DNA of 64,000 nucleotides from an uncultured Dysgonomonas sp. (GCF_934668725.1 NZ_CAKUOF010000012.1:62001-126000); one strand, 5' to 3'; positions 26,857-36,434 are shown, numbered from the stretch's first letter. Notes: generated by a model from the sequence alone, not told the origin. A program made the numbers and translations.

Positions 26857-29800
26857 TTAAAATTTAGCACTAATTGAAAATCCTAATGTTTTTGATGCTA
26901 AAGTTGAACCAGCATCTACACCTTGAGAATACCATTTAGACCCAACAGGAGCTTCAGGATCCACATTCTCCAATGTTTTCCAGAAATAAAAGAGATTTCG
27001 ACCAAATAATGAAACTCTTATATCCTTCATATACATTTTATTAGCGATACTACTTGGTAGAGAATATCCGACTGTTAGCTCGCGAAGCTTAATATAGCTA
27101 TTATCTTCAACCATCGCGCTATTCCAACCAGACGCCCCCCATGTAAAGGTATTTATATAATAATCGGCTGCAGAAATAACAGTTGTATTTTTCTCTTTAT
27201 TAGAAGCTTTAATTCCTTCAAGAATAACTCCATCATTTCGTTGATAAGTTTTTCCTCCTTGACCAGTATATGTCCATGCAATACCTCCATTTTCAGCATC
27301 ACGATACTTCATTGTATTTTCGAAACGACCGGCACCTGTTTGATACTTAGTTCCGGGAGAAATCATTTGTCCACCAAAACGATAATCTATCATCATATCT
27401 AGTGAAAAATTCTTATAATTAAATGTGTTTGACCATCCACCGACAGCTGTAGGCATAATATTACCTAATTTCACAAATTTAGAATCATCAATAATATAAT
27501 ATCCCTCATCACTAATCAACGCTTGTCCTGTAGCTTCATCTCTCTTTATATCAAAAGAGTATATATTACCGAGCTTTTCTCCTTCCACTGCCGATATCTT
27601 AATACTTGATTCATCAGCACTCCAAAAAGAATACTCCTTCATACCATAATTGTATGATTTAACTTTTGATGAATTGAATCCAACATTAAATCTAGTAGTC
27701 CATCTGAAATCTCCGATAAAAGGAGTAACGCTCACTGCTAATTCAAGTCCATTACTTCCTATTTCTCCAATATTCAAAATCTGTCTTTCAGCACCACTAG
27801 AGTAAGGTAATTCTAATTCAGCAATTTGGTTTTTCACTGTATTAGTATAATAGCTTGCATCAAAGCTAAGGCGATCATCCCAGAAGCGAGCTTCCAAACC
27901 AAACTCCCATTCATGTTTCATCTCTGGTTTTAAATCCAAATTTCCATATGTTGGAGAAAATAATGTTATACCAGGAACTGATCCTTGAGTAGTTTGAAGC
28001 ACCTTTTGTCTATAAGCTATGTTAGCTACATAAGGAGGACAACCATTACCAACTATACCATACGATGCTCTCACTTTACCATAACTCAACCACTTAGGGA
28101 CACTAACTGCATCAGTAAATACAAATCCCATATTAGTTGACCAATAAAAATAGCTATTATTCTTAGGAGGTAAAGCCGAATTGTATTCTTGACGAGCAGT
28201 TGCTTCCAAAAACAGATAGTTCTTATATGCTAAGTTCAAAATTCCTAAATAAGCATATTTAGCCAAATTTGTAGTTGAAGTACCTGTATTCAACTGATTT
28301 CTTGAATTATCTAGAGAAAACCAATTATCTATAATAAGTCCATTAGCTGTAGATGAATATTGAGTTCTGTACTTTTCGTCACGACCTTGTATACCTCCAG
28401 CCAAAGCAAAATCAAAATCTGAAGAGAATTTATCAGAATAAGTTAGCAGCGCATCTCCATAAATTGTCGAATACTGATTCTTATCTATCCTATAACCACC
28501 AGAACCTTCGGTTTTTACATATTCGGGTGCAACCTCAACAAATTGTTTATCTTCAATATTAAGAGCTGTAAAATCATTACCAACACGTCCTCTTAGTTTC
28601 AATTTAGGCATTATATCCCAATTAAGAGTTGCACTTGTTATTATACGATTTTCTTCCTCTTCATATTTATTTTTAAGCCTGCGCCAATAGTAATCTAGTA
28701 CAGCATATGGTCTTGTTGTAAAAACAAGTGCTTCCTCCGGATTCCTTTCTTTATTAGCCAAGGTTACATATTTATATCCATCAGAAGTTTGATATTTCCT
28801 CTTAAATATAGAAAAATCTTCTGCTGTATTAAAGAAACCATCATAATTATTAAGTAAACGATCCAAAAGTTCGGGTCTATTACTGGTTTTTGTATTAATA
28901 TAGTTAGCTACAACATCCAGACTTAAGTCCTTATGCAGTTTTACAGTAGAATTCAAGTTAAAATTATTCTTCTGCATTTCACTATTCATCTGAGTTCCTG
29001 TATAGTCAAGTCTCGTATATGAAAGCCTATAGTTCAAAATATCAGTTTGCTTTGATAATGCAACATTCAAGTTAGAAGTATAACCTACTTGGAAAGCTTC
29101 TTTTAATTGATTCTTTCTTGCACTATAAGATTGCACAGAACCATCCCACCATGTAACTTCTCTTCCATCATAAGCAGGACCGAATTGACCGTAAGCTCTG
29201 AAATATGGGCGCTGTCCACCACTAACATTCTCTTTACCATCAAAATACCAGCCATTAGCATCCGCTCCATTAGCCTCATTTACAGATGGACTATATCCAG
29301 GACCATATTTATATTGGTACTTAGGCAGGTTTGATACGCTTTCAAATGCTCCATTATAGTTCAATTCAATTCCTAGCCCTTGATTCTGAGAACCTTTTTT
29401 TGTAGTAATCACAACCACACCACTACCGGCATCCGAGCCATAAAGAGCTGATGCACTTGCACCTTTCAATATGGTTAAAGATTCGATATCCATAGGGTTA
29501 ATATCACTAATCCCATTTCCTCGAATTTTTTGATCAGCCCAATAACCATCATTATTAGCACCTTTAGAACCGTTTTGTCCGTCGTTTCGAATCATAACTC
29601 CATCGACAACATATAGAGGTTGTTGATTGTAGTTTAATGAATTTATTCCTCGAATTTGAACATTTACAGCACCTGTAGCTCCTCCGGGAGGTGTGGTAAT
29701 TTTAACCCCTGCTGCTTTTCCATATAAAGCTGATGCAAAGTTTGTATTACCTGCTTCGGTCAATTGTTTTGCAGAAACAGAACTTACAGAATAACCGATT

Positions 29801-30252
29801 GCTTTAGGAGGACGTTGTACTCCAATAGGAGCTGTAACAACTACCGTAGAAAGAACTTGAGAATCGTCTTCCATAACAATAGTAAGTGTAGTATTATTTC
29901 CTACAGTTACTTTTTGAGAAGTATATCCAACGTAAGTAAATTCCAATACTGAACCTATTCGTGGAACATTTATTGTAAAATTACCATCAAAATCTGTAGC
30001 TGTACCAATAGAAGTACCCACTACTTTTACGCTCACCCCAATAAGTGGTTCATTCTTAGAATCAACAACAGATCCTTTTACAGTAACCTGTTTTCCATCT
30101 TGTAATACTTGCTCTTCATTTACTTTTTCTTCCGATAATGAAGGATTAGCACCTACATTGGGTGCCGCCCAAACAGAAAAAAAGAGAAACGCAAACAGAA
30201 CCCGCTTAACTGCCATAGGAGCCTGCGCAAGGTTAATAGCCTTTTTCTTCAT
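26857..30252 (-). CDS. SusC/RagA-family TonB-dependent transporter (orphan pair)
   Basis: A 1131-residue outer-membrane beta-barrel that imports oligomers with energy from TonB. After the signal region there is a carboxypeptidase-regulatory-like domain (GSVVDSKNEPLIGVSVKVVG, ~60-130), then the plug domain (ALYGKAAGVKITTPPGG; IRGINSLNYNQQPLYVVDG; LKGASASALYGSDAGSGVV) and the barrel with a C-terminal aromatic end (TLGFSISAKF). There is no STN domain, in agreement with the absence of an adjacent FecR/ECF pair. The stop lies 13 bases before the susD-like start. A -7 box is found ~55 bases upstream. Confidence 0.94.
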   Translation of the reverse strand: MKKKAINLAQAPMAVKRVLFAFLFFSVWAAPNVGANPSLSEEKVNEEQVLQDGKQVTVKGSVVDSKNEPLIGVSVKVVGTSIGTATDFDGNFTINVPRIGSVLEFTYVGYTSQKVTVGNNTTLTIVMEDDSQVLSTVVVTAPIGVQRPPKAIGYSVSSVSAKQLTEAGNTNFASALYGKAAGVKITTPPGGATGAVNVQIRGINSLNYNQQPLYVVDGVMIRNDGQNGSKGANNDGYWADQKIRGNGISDINPMDIESLTILKGASASALYGSDAGSGVVVITTKKGSQNQGLGIELNYNGAFESVSNLPKYQYKYGPGYSPSVNEANGADANGWYFDGKENVSGGQRPYFRAYGQFGPAYDGREVTWWDGSVQSYSARKNQLKEAFQVGYTSNLNVALSKQTDILNYRLSYTRLDYTGTQMNSEMQKNNFNLNSTVKLHKDLSLDVVANYINTKTSNRPELLDRLLNNYDGFFNTAEDFSIFKRKYQTSDGYKYVTLANKERNPEEALVFTTRPYAVLDYYWRRLKNKYEEEENRIITSATLNWDIMPKLKLRGRVGNDFTALNIEDKQFVEVAPEYVKTEGSGGYRIDKNQYSTIYGDALLTYSDKFSSDFDFALAGGIQGRDEKYRTQYSSTANGLIIDNWFSLDNSRNQLNTGTSTTNLAKYAYLGILNLAYKNYLFLEATARQEYNSALPPKNNSYFYWSTNMGFVFTDAVSVPKWLSYGKVRASYGIVGNGCPPYVANIAYRQKVLQTTQGSVPGITLFSPTYGNLDLKPEMKHEWEFGLEARFWDDRLSFDASYYTNTVKNQIAELELPYSSGAERQILNIGEIGSNGLELAVSVTPFIGDFRWTTRFNVGFNSSKVKSYNYGMKEYSFWSADESSIKISAVEGEKLGNIYSFDIKRDEATGQALISDEGYYIIDDSKFVKLGNIMPTAVGGWSNTFNYKNFSLDMMIDYRFGGQMISPGTKYQTGAGRFENTMKYRDAENGGIAWTYTGQGGKTYQRNDGVILEGIKASNKEKNTTVISAADYYINTFTWGASGWNSAMVEDNSYIKLRELTVGYSLPSSIANKMYMKDIRVSLFGRNLFYFWKTLENVDPEAPVGSKWYSQGVDAGSTLASKTLGFSISAKF

Positions 30253-30306
30253 AGAAAATTAGTTTTAATTAAATTCAGATTTATTAATCAATCTAGTTCC
30301 GTTCAG

Positions 30307-30314
30307 CAAATATA
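30307..30314 (-). promoter_or_regulatory. -7 box for the orphan susCD pair
   Basis: On the minus strand TATATTTG fits TAnnTTTG and lies 55 bases before the susC start codon. Confidence 0.4.
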
Positions 30315-30748
30315 AATACAAAAAAAATATAAAAAAAAGATTTTATAAATTATTTTTTTAACAATAACAGTCTGGTTATTAAAGCTGAAATTGGCTTCAA
30401 CAGTAGGTTTTAAGGAGATTTAATTGAGATTTTAGATTTTAACTAAAAGAAACAATAAGCAACACTTAATTGTGAAATCTCACGATAAGAACAAGAACTC
30501 TCCGATCACATTCCACTATTAATAAGGAGTTTAGGATAATTAACAAGATATACAAAATACAATAAATAAATTCAGAAAAAAAGATGTTAATTAACTCAAT
30601 ATGTTATATAACATATCGAAAAACCAATTATTAAAAAAAGAAAATACCTTATCAAATATAACATTCTACAGACAAACCAAAAGCAATAACAACACATAAG
30701 ACACCACAATATCGACGATAATAATTTACAAAATGTGTATATAAAAAG
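30315..30748. other. Intergenic region upstream of the orphan susC gene
   Basis: About 430 bases of AT-rich DNA without a convincing reading frame. The only structured element I see is the 18-base palindrome at 30599-30616. No regulator gene lies in this interval. Confidence 0.5.
30599..30616. promoter_or_regulatory. Perfect 18-base palindrome, candidate operator
   Basis: ATATGTTATATAACATAT reads the same on both strands. It is ~350 bases upstream of the susC start codon. The region is very AT-rich, so chance is possible; a dimeric regulator site is inference. Confidence 0.3.
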
Positions 30749-30776
30749 ATAGGGTAAGCTCTGCTGCTTACCCTAT
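30749..30776. terminator. Terminator after the glutathione peroxidase gene
   Basis: A perfect 11-base stem ATAGGGTAAGC ... GCTTACCCTAT with a 6-base loop. The minus strand continues with a T run and the plus strand also has TTTTTTT shortly after. Confidence 0.85.
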
Positions 30777-30802
30777 TATTTTTTTGATAAATCTAATAAT
30801 TC

Positions 30803-31288
30803 TCATATAAGTGGGAGAATATATTTTTCCAGATATTCAGGTTTTGTTACCGAACTAAACCGCTTAACTGTTTCTCCATCTCGGCTAACAAGAAACTTTG
30901 TAAAATTCCATTTTATTCCAGAAAATAGAAAACCTCCGGCCTTTCTTTTAAGAAACTTATAAACCGGAGATGCTGCTTTTCCATTTACATCTACTTTCTT
31001 CATTAAAGGAAACGTAACTCCAAAATTAAGTTCACAGAAAGATGCTATTTCATCATCATTGGCAGGTTCTTGATTTGCAAACTGATTACAAGGAAAACCC
31101 AATACCACCAAACCTCTTTCCTTATATTTCTGATAAAGGTATTCAAGACCTTTGTATTGAGGCGTAAAACCACATTTACTGGCAGTATTAACAATCAAAA
31201 GTACCTTACCTCTGTACTGTGACAAATCTACATCCGAACCAGTATTTCCTTGAACAATAAAATCATAAATGGTTGCAGGCATAATCAA
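30803..31288 (-). CDS. Glutathione peroxidase family thiol peroxidase
   Basis: A 161-residue peroxidase that reduces hydrogen peroxide or lipid hydroperoxides. As a Cys-type bacterial member it probably uses thioredoxin rather than glutathione. The catalytic tetrad is visible: Cys39 in NTASKCGFT, Gln69 in GFPCNQF, Trp127 and Asn128 in KWNFTKF. A possible resolving Cys is at 85 (SFCELNFG). The alternative start two codons downstream (MPATIYDF) fits the family better, so the exact start is uncertain. It is the last gene of the stress cluster, 13 bases after tpx. Confidence 0.93.
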   Translation of the reverse strand: MIMPATIYDFIVQGNTGSDVDLSQYRGKVLLIVNTASKCGFTPQYKGLEYLYQKYKERGLVVLGFPCNQFANQEPANDDEIASFCELNFGVTFPLMKKVDVNGKAASPVYKFLKRKAGGFLFSGIKWNFTKFLVSRDGETVKRFSSVTKPEYLEKYILPLI

Positions 31289-31301
31289 AAAATACTAGAA
31301 T

Positions 31302-31802
31302 TTACTTTAATACAGCCAGTGCTGCTTCATAATTAGGCTCATTTTTGATTTCAGAAACCAACTCCGTAAACAAAACTTCCCCCTCTGGATTTAGTACAAC
31401 TAAAGACCTGGCCAACAATCCCTTCAAAGGGCCATCAACTAACAAAACTCCATAGTCTTTGCCAAAAGCCTCATTCCTGAACACTGATGCAGGAACAACA
31501 TTCTCAATACCTTCTGCTGTACAAAATCTGCCTGCTGCAAATGGCAAGTCTGCAGAAATAGCTAATACTACTGTATTTGATAAGCTTGCAGCCTCTTTAT
31601 TAAATCTTCTTACCGAAGCAGCACAAGTACTTGTGTCTAAACTTGGAAAAATATTTAAGACTACATTTTTGCCTTTAAAATCTGATAGAGATAGTTCTGA
31701 TAAATCTTGTTTCACCAATGTAAAAGCTGCTGCTTTAGTCTTTAAAGCTGGTAAATTACCTATTGTATTTACCGCCTGACCGCCTAATGTAATTTGTGAC
31801 AT
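31302..31802 (-). CDS. tpx: Thiol peroxidase (atypical 2-Cys peroxiredoxin)
   Basis: Tpx reduces alkyl hydroperoxides and hydrogen peroxide with electrons from thioredoxin. The 166-residue protein has the usual length. The peroxidatic Cys60 is in PSLDTSTC and the resolving Cys94 in GRFCTAEGI, matching the Cys61/Cys95 pair of the E. coli enzyme. The start MSQITLGGQAVNTIGNLP is typical. It sits between a nitroreductase gene and the glutathione peroxidase gene in the same direction. Confidence 0.96.
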   Translation of the reverse strand: MSQITLGGQAVNTIGNLPALKTKAAAFTLVKQDLSELSLSDFKGKNVVLNIFPSLDTSTCAASVRRFNKEAASLSNTVVLAISADLPFAAGRFCTAEGIENVVPASVFRNEAFGKDYGVLLVDGPLKGLLARSLVVLNPEGEVLFTELVSEIKNEPNYEAALAVLK

Positions 31803-31867
31803 TTGAGTTATATTTTATAAGGAATATTTAGTGCAGACTATTCTGCATTTCGTTTAATTTTAAAAGC

Positions 31868-32503
31868 TTATTTTATTTCAATAATAAATTCGGATTGAGG
31901 ATGCCTTGCCTTCTTCATGTTCACTAACCAGTCGTTAGCTTCATCTCTATAACCTAACGGTAGCATAGTTACACTTCTTAGTCCTTTTTCACGAAGGTTC
32001 AATAACTTATCTAAAGCATCATTATCAAACCCTTCCATAGGGGTAGTATCCACTTTAAGTTCGGCAGCCATTGCTATTGCGTAAGCGAAAGCAATATAAG
32101 ACTGACGAGCTGTATGAGCAAAATTTTCTTCGTCAGAGCGAGACAAATAAATTGATTTTAAACGATCTGTATAATCCTTATACCTATCAACTGGCTGTTC
32201 CCTTGCTTCAGTAGTTATACCATATATATGATCTATTCTTTCCTCAGTATAATTATCCCAAGCTGCAAATACTAACAAATGAGAACAATCCGCAACTTGT
32301 TGCTGCTCCCAAGCAATAGGAACTATTTCCTTCTTCAACTCTTCATTAGTTATCACAATAACTTGGAATGGTTGTAATCCCGACGAAGTTGGAGCCAACC
32401 TGGCAGCTTCAACAATTTGATCTACTAATTTTTGATCTACTTTCTTTGATGGATCAAATTTCTTTGTGGCATATCGCCATTTTGCTTGTTCTAATAAACT
32501 CAT
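31868..32503 (-). CDS. NAD(P)H-dependent nitroreductase family oxidoreductase
   Basis: A 211-residue FMN-dependent oxidoreductase of the NfsB/NfnB type. It begins with LLEQAKWRYATKKFDPSKKV, where the RYATKKFD segment forms the FMN-phosphate site. It also has AARLAPTSSGLQPFQVIVIT, the helix RQSYIAFAYAIAMAAELKVDTTPMEGFD, and the C-terminal LGYRDEANDW. Such enzymes reduce quinones and nitroaromatic compounds. The gene lies between the OhrR-like regulator gene and tpx, which points to a role in redox stress. Confidence 0.92.
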   Translation of the reverse strand: MSLLEQAKWRYATKKFDPSKKVDQKLVDQIVEAARLAPTSSGLQPFQVIVITNEELKKEIVPIAWEQQQVADCSHLLVFAAWDNYTEERIDHIYGITTEAREQPVDRYKDYTDRLKSIYLSRSDEENFAHTARQSYIAFAYAIAMAAELKVDTTPMEGFDNDALDKLLNLREKGLRSVTMLPLGYRDEANDWLVNMKKARHPQSEFIIEIK

Positions 32504-32574
32504 TTTATTTATAATATATAATTTACATTTTTAGAAATATGTACATAAATAACTACACTGATTGATCAAAAAAA

Positions 32575-33012
32575 CTATAACTTACATTTTGCAGTAGTCA
32601 ATAATATCTGCTTCAACTGATCACGTAAAGTGGTCAATTGTTTATCATCTGTTTCTAGTTGCTCTTTTAAAAGTACAGGAATATCCTGTGCCTGCTCTTT
32701 AAGACTTTCACCCTTATCAGAGAGTATAATATCTACTACCCTCTCATCTATACAAGATCGTTTTCTCGAAAGCAACCCGTTAGCTTCCATCCTTTTTAAT
32801 AATGGAGTTAATGTTCCACTATCAAGCCAAAGTAGTTCTCCTATACATTTCACGCTAGCCGACTTATGCTCCCACAGAACCAACATAACCAGATATTGAG
32901 GATAAGTTAACCCCATTTTTTCCAGATAAGGTCTATATAAAGATGCCATCTGCCTTGCTAAAGCATAGATAGGAAAACACAATTGATTTTCGAGTTTTAA
33001 ATAATCTGTCAT
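32575..33012 (-). CDS. OhrR-like MarR-family peroxide sensor and repressor
   Basis: A winged-helix regulator of the MarR family. From the ATG at 33012 the protein starts MTDYLKLENQLCFPIYALAR; Cys12 is at the position of the reactive Cys15 of Bacillus OhrR, which senses organic peroxides. An ATG 13 codons upstream exists, but the segment before MTDYL is not family-like. The DNA-binding wing is in LTPLLKRMEANGLLSRKRSCIDERVVDIILSD; a second Cys in RKRSC is extra. It is first in a set of four same-strand genes with nitroreductase, tpx and glutathione peroxidase, its probable regulon. Confidence 0.88.
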   Translation of the reverse strand: MTDYLKLENQLCFPIYALARQMASLYRPYLEKMGLTYPQYLVMLVLWEHKSASVKCIGELLWLDSGTLTPLLKRMEANGLLSRKRSCIDERVVDIILSDKGESLKEQAQDIPVLLKEQLETDDKQLTTLRDQLKQILLTTAKCKL

Positions 33013-33050
33013 AACATTCCCATTTCGGTTTTGTAAAATTATATTGCACA

Positions 33051-33062
33051 CAATTCAAATTG
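33051..33062. promoter_or_regulatory. Candidate OhrR operator
   Basis: CAATTCAAATTG has perfect 5-base arms (CAATT/AATTG) around a 2-base centre and lies ~40 bases upstream of the regulator start. MarR-family proteins bind short AT-rich dyads, but a chance match is possible. Confidence 0.3.
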
Positions 33063-33190
33063 AAATATTTCTAGTTAAAGATTGTAAACTACAGAATGAT
33101 TATATCTATAAGAATATACATGCTATTTATAAGGTAAGACTAAGAGATATTAAAAATAAGGATATATAAAGAAAGATTGAAAACGAAAAA

Positions 33191-33219
33191 GTGCGCAATC
33201 AAGATTTTGAATTACGCAC
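33191..33219 (-). terminator. Terminator after the GlsB-like gene
   Basis: In the minus-strand RNA a 9-base stem (GTGCGTAAT with ATTGCGCAC, one G-U pair) is followed by TTTTT. It lies ~100 bases past the stop of the GlsB-like gene. Confidence 0.65.
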
Positions 33220-33322
33220 CCTCAGTATTGAGTAAAATAAAAGAAAAGAAATTGAATAACTAAACTAAATACAGTGTGAAATATGTATGGCTTTATTTTT
33301 CACTAGCAAAAGATTTGTACTC

Positions 33323-33601
33323 TCAACTTTGTTGTTGTTTCTTGTTTACCCTAAATGCCGTATACAGGAAAATAGCTGCAACGATTGCCGAAGTAGCATA
33401 ACCAATAAGAACAGTAGAAGTTAATGAATCATAGTCCAACCTACATAAATTAAGTATGAATGACCCGCTTAAAGCACCTACCATTCCAATAGCAAAACTG
33501 GTAAATAAACCCAGTTTGTTCTTTTTGGGAAGCTTATTGGCTATAAATCCGATGAGAATACCTATCGTTATTGATCCTATGACGTCGAACCCTGTTTCCA
33601 T
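33323..33601 (-). CDS. GlsB/YeaQ/YmgE-like small membrane protein
   Basis: A 92-residue protein with three hydrophobic helices: FDVIGSITIGILIGFIAN, FTSFAIGMVGALSGSFILNL and STVLIGYATSAIVAAIFLYTAF. Short basic loops separate them (KLPKKNKLG) and a basic, Gln-rich tail follows (RVNKKQQQS). The helix pattern with glycines in the first two helices fits the family once called transglycosylase-associated proteins. The molecular function is unknown; relatives are often induced in stress. It is monocistronic. Confidence 0.7.
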   Translation of the reverse strand: METGFDVIGSITIGILIGFIANKLPKKNKLGLFTSFAIGMVGALSGSFILNLCRLDYDSLTSTVLIGYATSAIVAAIFLYTAFRVNKKQQQS

Positions 33602-33849
33602 TTTATTTTTATATTATGTCTCTTCGTTATTTAGCTTTTACAAAAGGTATAACATAGTTCTCATTTATTTTGTTTAATTCAAAATAGTTAAAACTTATAA
33701 GAACAAGGTAAAACTCTCAGGGTCAGAAGAAAGAATTTACTGTAATTTACTTTTAGATTATACTTGAAAAGACACAATACAAAGCGAATCGTAAATCATC
33801 CAACAAATGAATTAAAAAGAAAGGCTGATGATAAATAATAAAAAAGTAT

Positions 33850-33857
33850 TAATTTTG
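33850..33857 (+). promoter_or_regulatory. -7 box for the coiled-coil membrane protein gene
   Basis: TAATTTTG fits TAnnTTTG and lies 32 bases before the start codon. Confidence 0.35.
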
Positions 33858-33889
33858 AAATAAGTTTAAACTATATAACACAACAATTT

Positions 33890-34408
33890 ATGACAAAAAA
33901 GATACTCATATTAATCCTTTTCACATTAAGCATAACAGCTTACGCACAAAATACATATAGCCAAACAGAAGTCGACTTAAAACTAGAACTTCAAAAAAAG
34001 GAATTGGATGAAAAGCTGAAAGAGCTAAAAAATGAGAAAGACAAGGCCGACATCAAAATGATAGAGCAAGACAAGCGCTTAGAAGAAACTCAAGGACGTC
34101 TGGCTAAAATTATAGATGTATTCGGTCTTATAATTGCCGGATTAACCATACTAGTCACTATAGCCGGATTTTTCATGGACAAAAACAATAAAAAGAAAAG
34201 ACAGGAAATTGAAGATGAATTTGACAGGCTTAAAATAGAAAGCGAAAAACAAATTGACTTAATCAGACAACATGCACTGCTTGTTGTTGAAAAAGCTCAA
34301 TTAATCATAGAAAAGACAGCGCTCGAAATAGATCTCATAAAAGACGAAGCCAATATTTCATTAACTGAAATAAGAAAAAGAAAAAAGTCAGAGAATAACA
34401 ATCTGTAA
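33890..34408 (+). CDS. Exported coiled-coil protein with one membrane helix
   Basis: I do not recognise a family. The 172-residue protein has a signal peptide (MTKKILILILFTLSITAYAQ), a charged coiled-coil segment (~25-72: KLELQKKELDEKLKELKNEK), one strong membrane helix (VFGLIIAGLTILVTIAGFFM, ~82-101) and a second charged helical region to the end. The overall arrangement suggests an inner-membrane protein with helical parts on both sides. It converges with the P-type ATPase gene and shares its terminator. Confidence 0.65.
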   Translation: MTKKILILILFTLSITAYAQNTYSQTEVDLKLELQKKELDEKLKELKNEKDKADIKMIEQDKRLEETQGRLAKIIDVFGLIIAGLTILVTIAGFFMDKNNKKKRQEIEDEFDRLKIESEKQIDLIRQHALLVVEKAQLIIEKTALEIDLIKDEANISLTEIRKRKKSENNNL

Positions 34409-34421
34409 AATAGATTCTACA

Positions 34422-34463
34422 TAAAATATCAGCAGGATGATTGATTTCATCCCGCTGATATTT
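34422..34463. terminator. Convergent terminator
   Basis: An 18-base stem with one mismatch (AAAATATCAGCAGGATGA with TCATCCCGCTGATATTTT, 6-base loop) lies between the convergent stops and touches the stop codon of the P-type ATPase gene. Confidence 0.8.
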
Positions 34464-36418
34464 TAAAAATTCTTCCTTAAGATACGCATAGCATTCAAAA
34501 TTGCCAATAAAGCAACACCCACATCAGCAAAGACAGCCTCCCACATAGTAGCTACTCCCACAGCACCAAATGACAATACCACAAGCTTAACTCCAAAAGC
34601 CAATGTAATATCTTGAATTACAATCTGTTTTGTTGATTTTGCAATGCGTATTGCTGTAGTTATCTTAGAGGGATGATCAGTCTGTATTACTACGTCGGCA
34701 ACCTCTATTGCCGCATCCGATCCCATACCTCCCATTGCTATTCCAATATCGCTTAGAGCTAAAACAGGTGCATCATTTATACCATCACCTACAAAAGCTA
34801 CAACATTTGCTTTATCGCTCTTCAACTGCTCAACATGCCTTACTTTATCTTCAGGTAAAAGATCGCCGTAGGCACTATCCACACCTAGCTCTCCTGCTGT
34901 TTTTTGAGTAATCGATGATTTATCACCACTCAACATAATTGTTTTAATCCCCTGATTATGCATTTCTGAAATCGCCAAAAGAGAGTCTTCTTTAAGCTCA
35001 TCAGCAATAGTTATATAACCTGCATATCGATTATCAAGAGCAACTATCACAACAGATTCGATAATGGAATCAATATTAGTATCGTATTCGATTCCATACT
35101 TACGCATCATTTTAGAGTTTCCAATGATAACCTTTTTACCATCAACATAACCCTGAAGTCCATATCCTGTAATTTCTTTTACATCTTTTGCTTTGTAAGT
35201 GGTCGATTTTCCATTTACGACACTATGCTCTACTATCGCTTTTGCAATTGGATGGGTAGAAAGTTTTTCTACAGCCGCAACTATCCCCATAAACTCAATC
35301 GGATCGTATGCCGGACAAACAATACGCTGTACTTTAAATACACCTTTAGTCAGAGTTCCTGTTTTATCCATCACCACAGTATTTACAGAAGTCATTAGAT
35401 CCATATAATTGGCTCCTTTAAATAAAATACCATGACGTGAAGCGGCACCTATTCCACCGAAATATCCCAAAGGAATAGAGATTACCAAGGCACAAGGGCA
35501 AGAGATTACCAGAAAGACAAGAGCACGATATAACCAGTCGTCGAAAACATAATTACTAACCACAAAATACGGTATCACAGTTATGGCTAATGCCAAAAAG
35601 AAAACAATAGGTGTGTATATCCGTGCAAATTTACGGATCAACAATTCGGTTTTTGCTTTACGTGAGGTGGCATCTTGTACCATTTCCAATATTTTAGCAA
35701 GCGAACTATCTGTATATTTTTTCTCTACTTTTATTTCAATTACCTTATCGAGATTAAGCATACCGGCCAATATTTTTTCGCCCTCACGGATAGTTTTAGG
35801 CTTACTCTCTCCTGTTAAAGCGGAAGTATTGAAACTACCGGATTCAGACAATAGAACTCCATCTAAAGGAATCTTTTCTCCGGCTTTTACCTGAATAGTT
35901 TCTCCTATGGCAACTGTTTCTGGAGACACTGCCTGAAAAGTACCTGACCTTAATACATTTGCTTTATCAGGACGAATGTCCAGTAAAGCTTTAATATTGC
36001 TTTTGGCTTTATTAACGGCTGATTCCTGAAACAACTCACCTACTGAGTAGAATAACATCACTGCTACGCCTTCTGGATATTCTCCTATAAAGAAAGCACC
36101 CAGAGTAGCAATAACCATTAACGTAAATTCATTGAAAAAATCGAATTCTTTTATAGCTCCATATGCTTCTTTTATGACAGGAAATCCGACAGGGATGTAA
36201 GCAATAATATACCATGCCAAACGTAGATATCCTGAGAAAAAACTTATTGAACTTAGATTATCGAGAAAAATTCCTGTAAGAAGTAATAGGAAGCTAAAAA
36301 TTGCGGGGGTATATCTTTTCCAAGCTGCTACACTTTCGCCGTTTCCATGTGAATGGGATCCGCAGCAATGGTCTTCAGAATGTGTCGGTTGAATTATATT
36401 TGCCATTTTGTTTATCAT
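34463..36418 (-). CDS. Zn/Cd/Pb-type P1B ATPase
   Basis: A heavy-metal exporting ATPase of the inner membrane. The 651 residues contain the actuator motif TGES (202-205), the metal-site CPC (307-309) in helix 6, the phosphorylation site DKTGTLT (Asp351), the HP dipeptide in STHPIAKAI, and the hinge GDGINDAP. There is no N-terminal HMA domain; instead a short His/Cys-rich stretch (HSEDHCCGSHSHG, 13-25) may bind metal. The CPC site and Lys in the helix 7 region favour Zn/Cd/Pb over copper. A start at the second ATG (MANIIQ) is possible. Its promoter carries a dyad suited to a metal regulator. Confidence 0.94.
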   Translation of the reverse strand: MINKMANIIQPTHSEDHCCGSHSHGNGESVAAWKRYTPAIFSFLLLLTGIFLDNLSSISFFSGYLRLAWYIIAYIPVGFPVIKEAYGAIKEFDFFNEFTLMVIATLGAFFIGEYPEGVAVMLFYSVGELFQESAVNKAKSNIKALLDIRPDKANVLRSGTFQAVSPETVAIGETIQVKAGEKIPLDGVLLSESGSFNTSALTGESKPKTIREGEKILAGMLNLDKVIEIKVEKKYTDSSLAKILEMVQDATSRKAKTELLIRKFARIYTPIVFFLALAITVIPYFVVSNYVFDDWLYRALVFLVISCPCALVISIPLGYFGGIGAASRHGILFKGANYMDLMTSVNTVVMDKTGTLTKGVFKVQRIVCPAYDPIEFMGIVAAVEKLSTHPIAKAIVEHSVVNGKSTTYKAKDVKEITGYGLQGYVDGKKVIIGNSKMMRKYGIEYDTNIDSIIESVVIVALDNRYAGYITIADELKEDSLLAISEMHNQGIKTIMLSGDKSSITQKTAGELGVDSAYGDLLPEDKVRHVEQLKSDKANVVAFVGDGINDAPVLALSDIGIAMGGMGSDAAIEVADVVIQTDHPSKITTAIRIAKSTKQIVIQDITLAFGVKLVVLSFGAVGVATMWEAVFADVGVALLAILNAMRILRKNF

Positions 36419-36434
36419 TTTATTTATCTGACAA

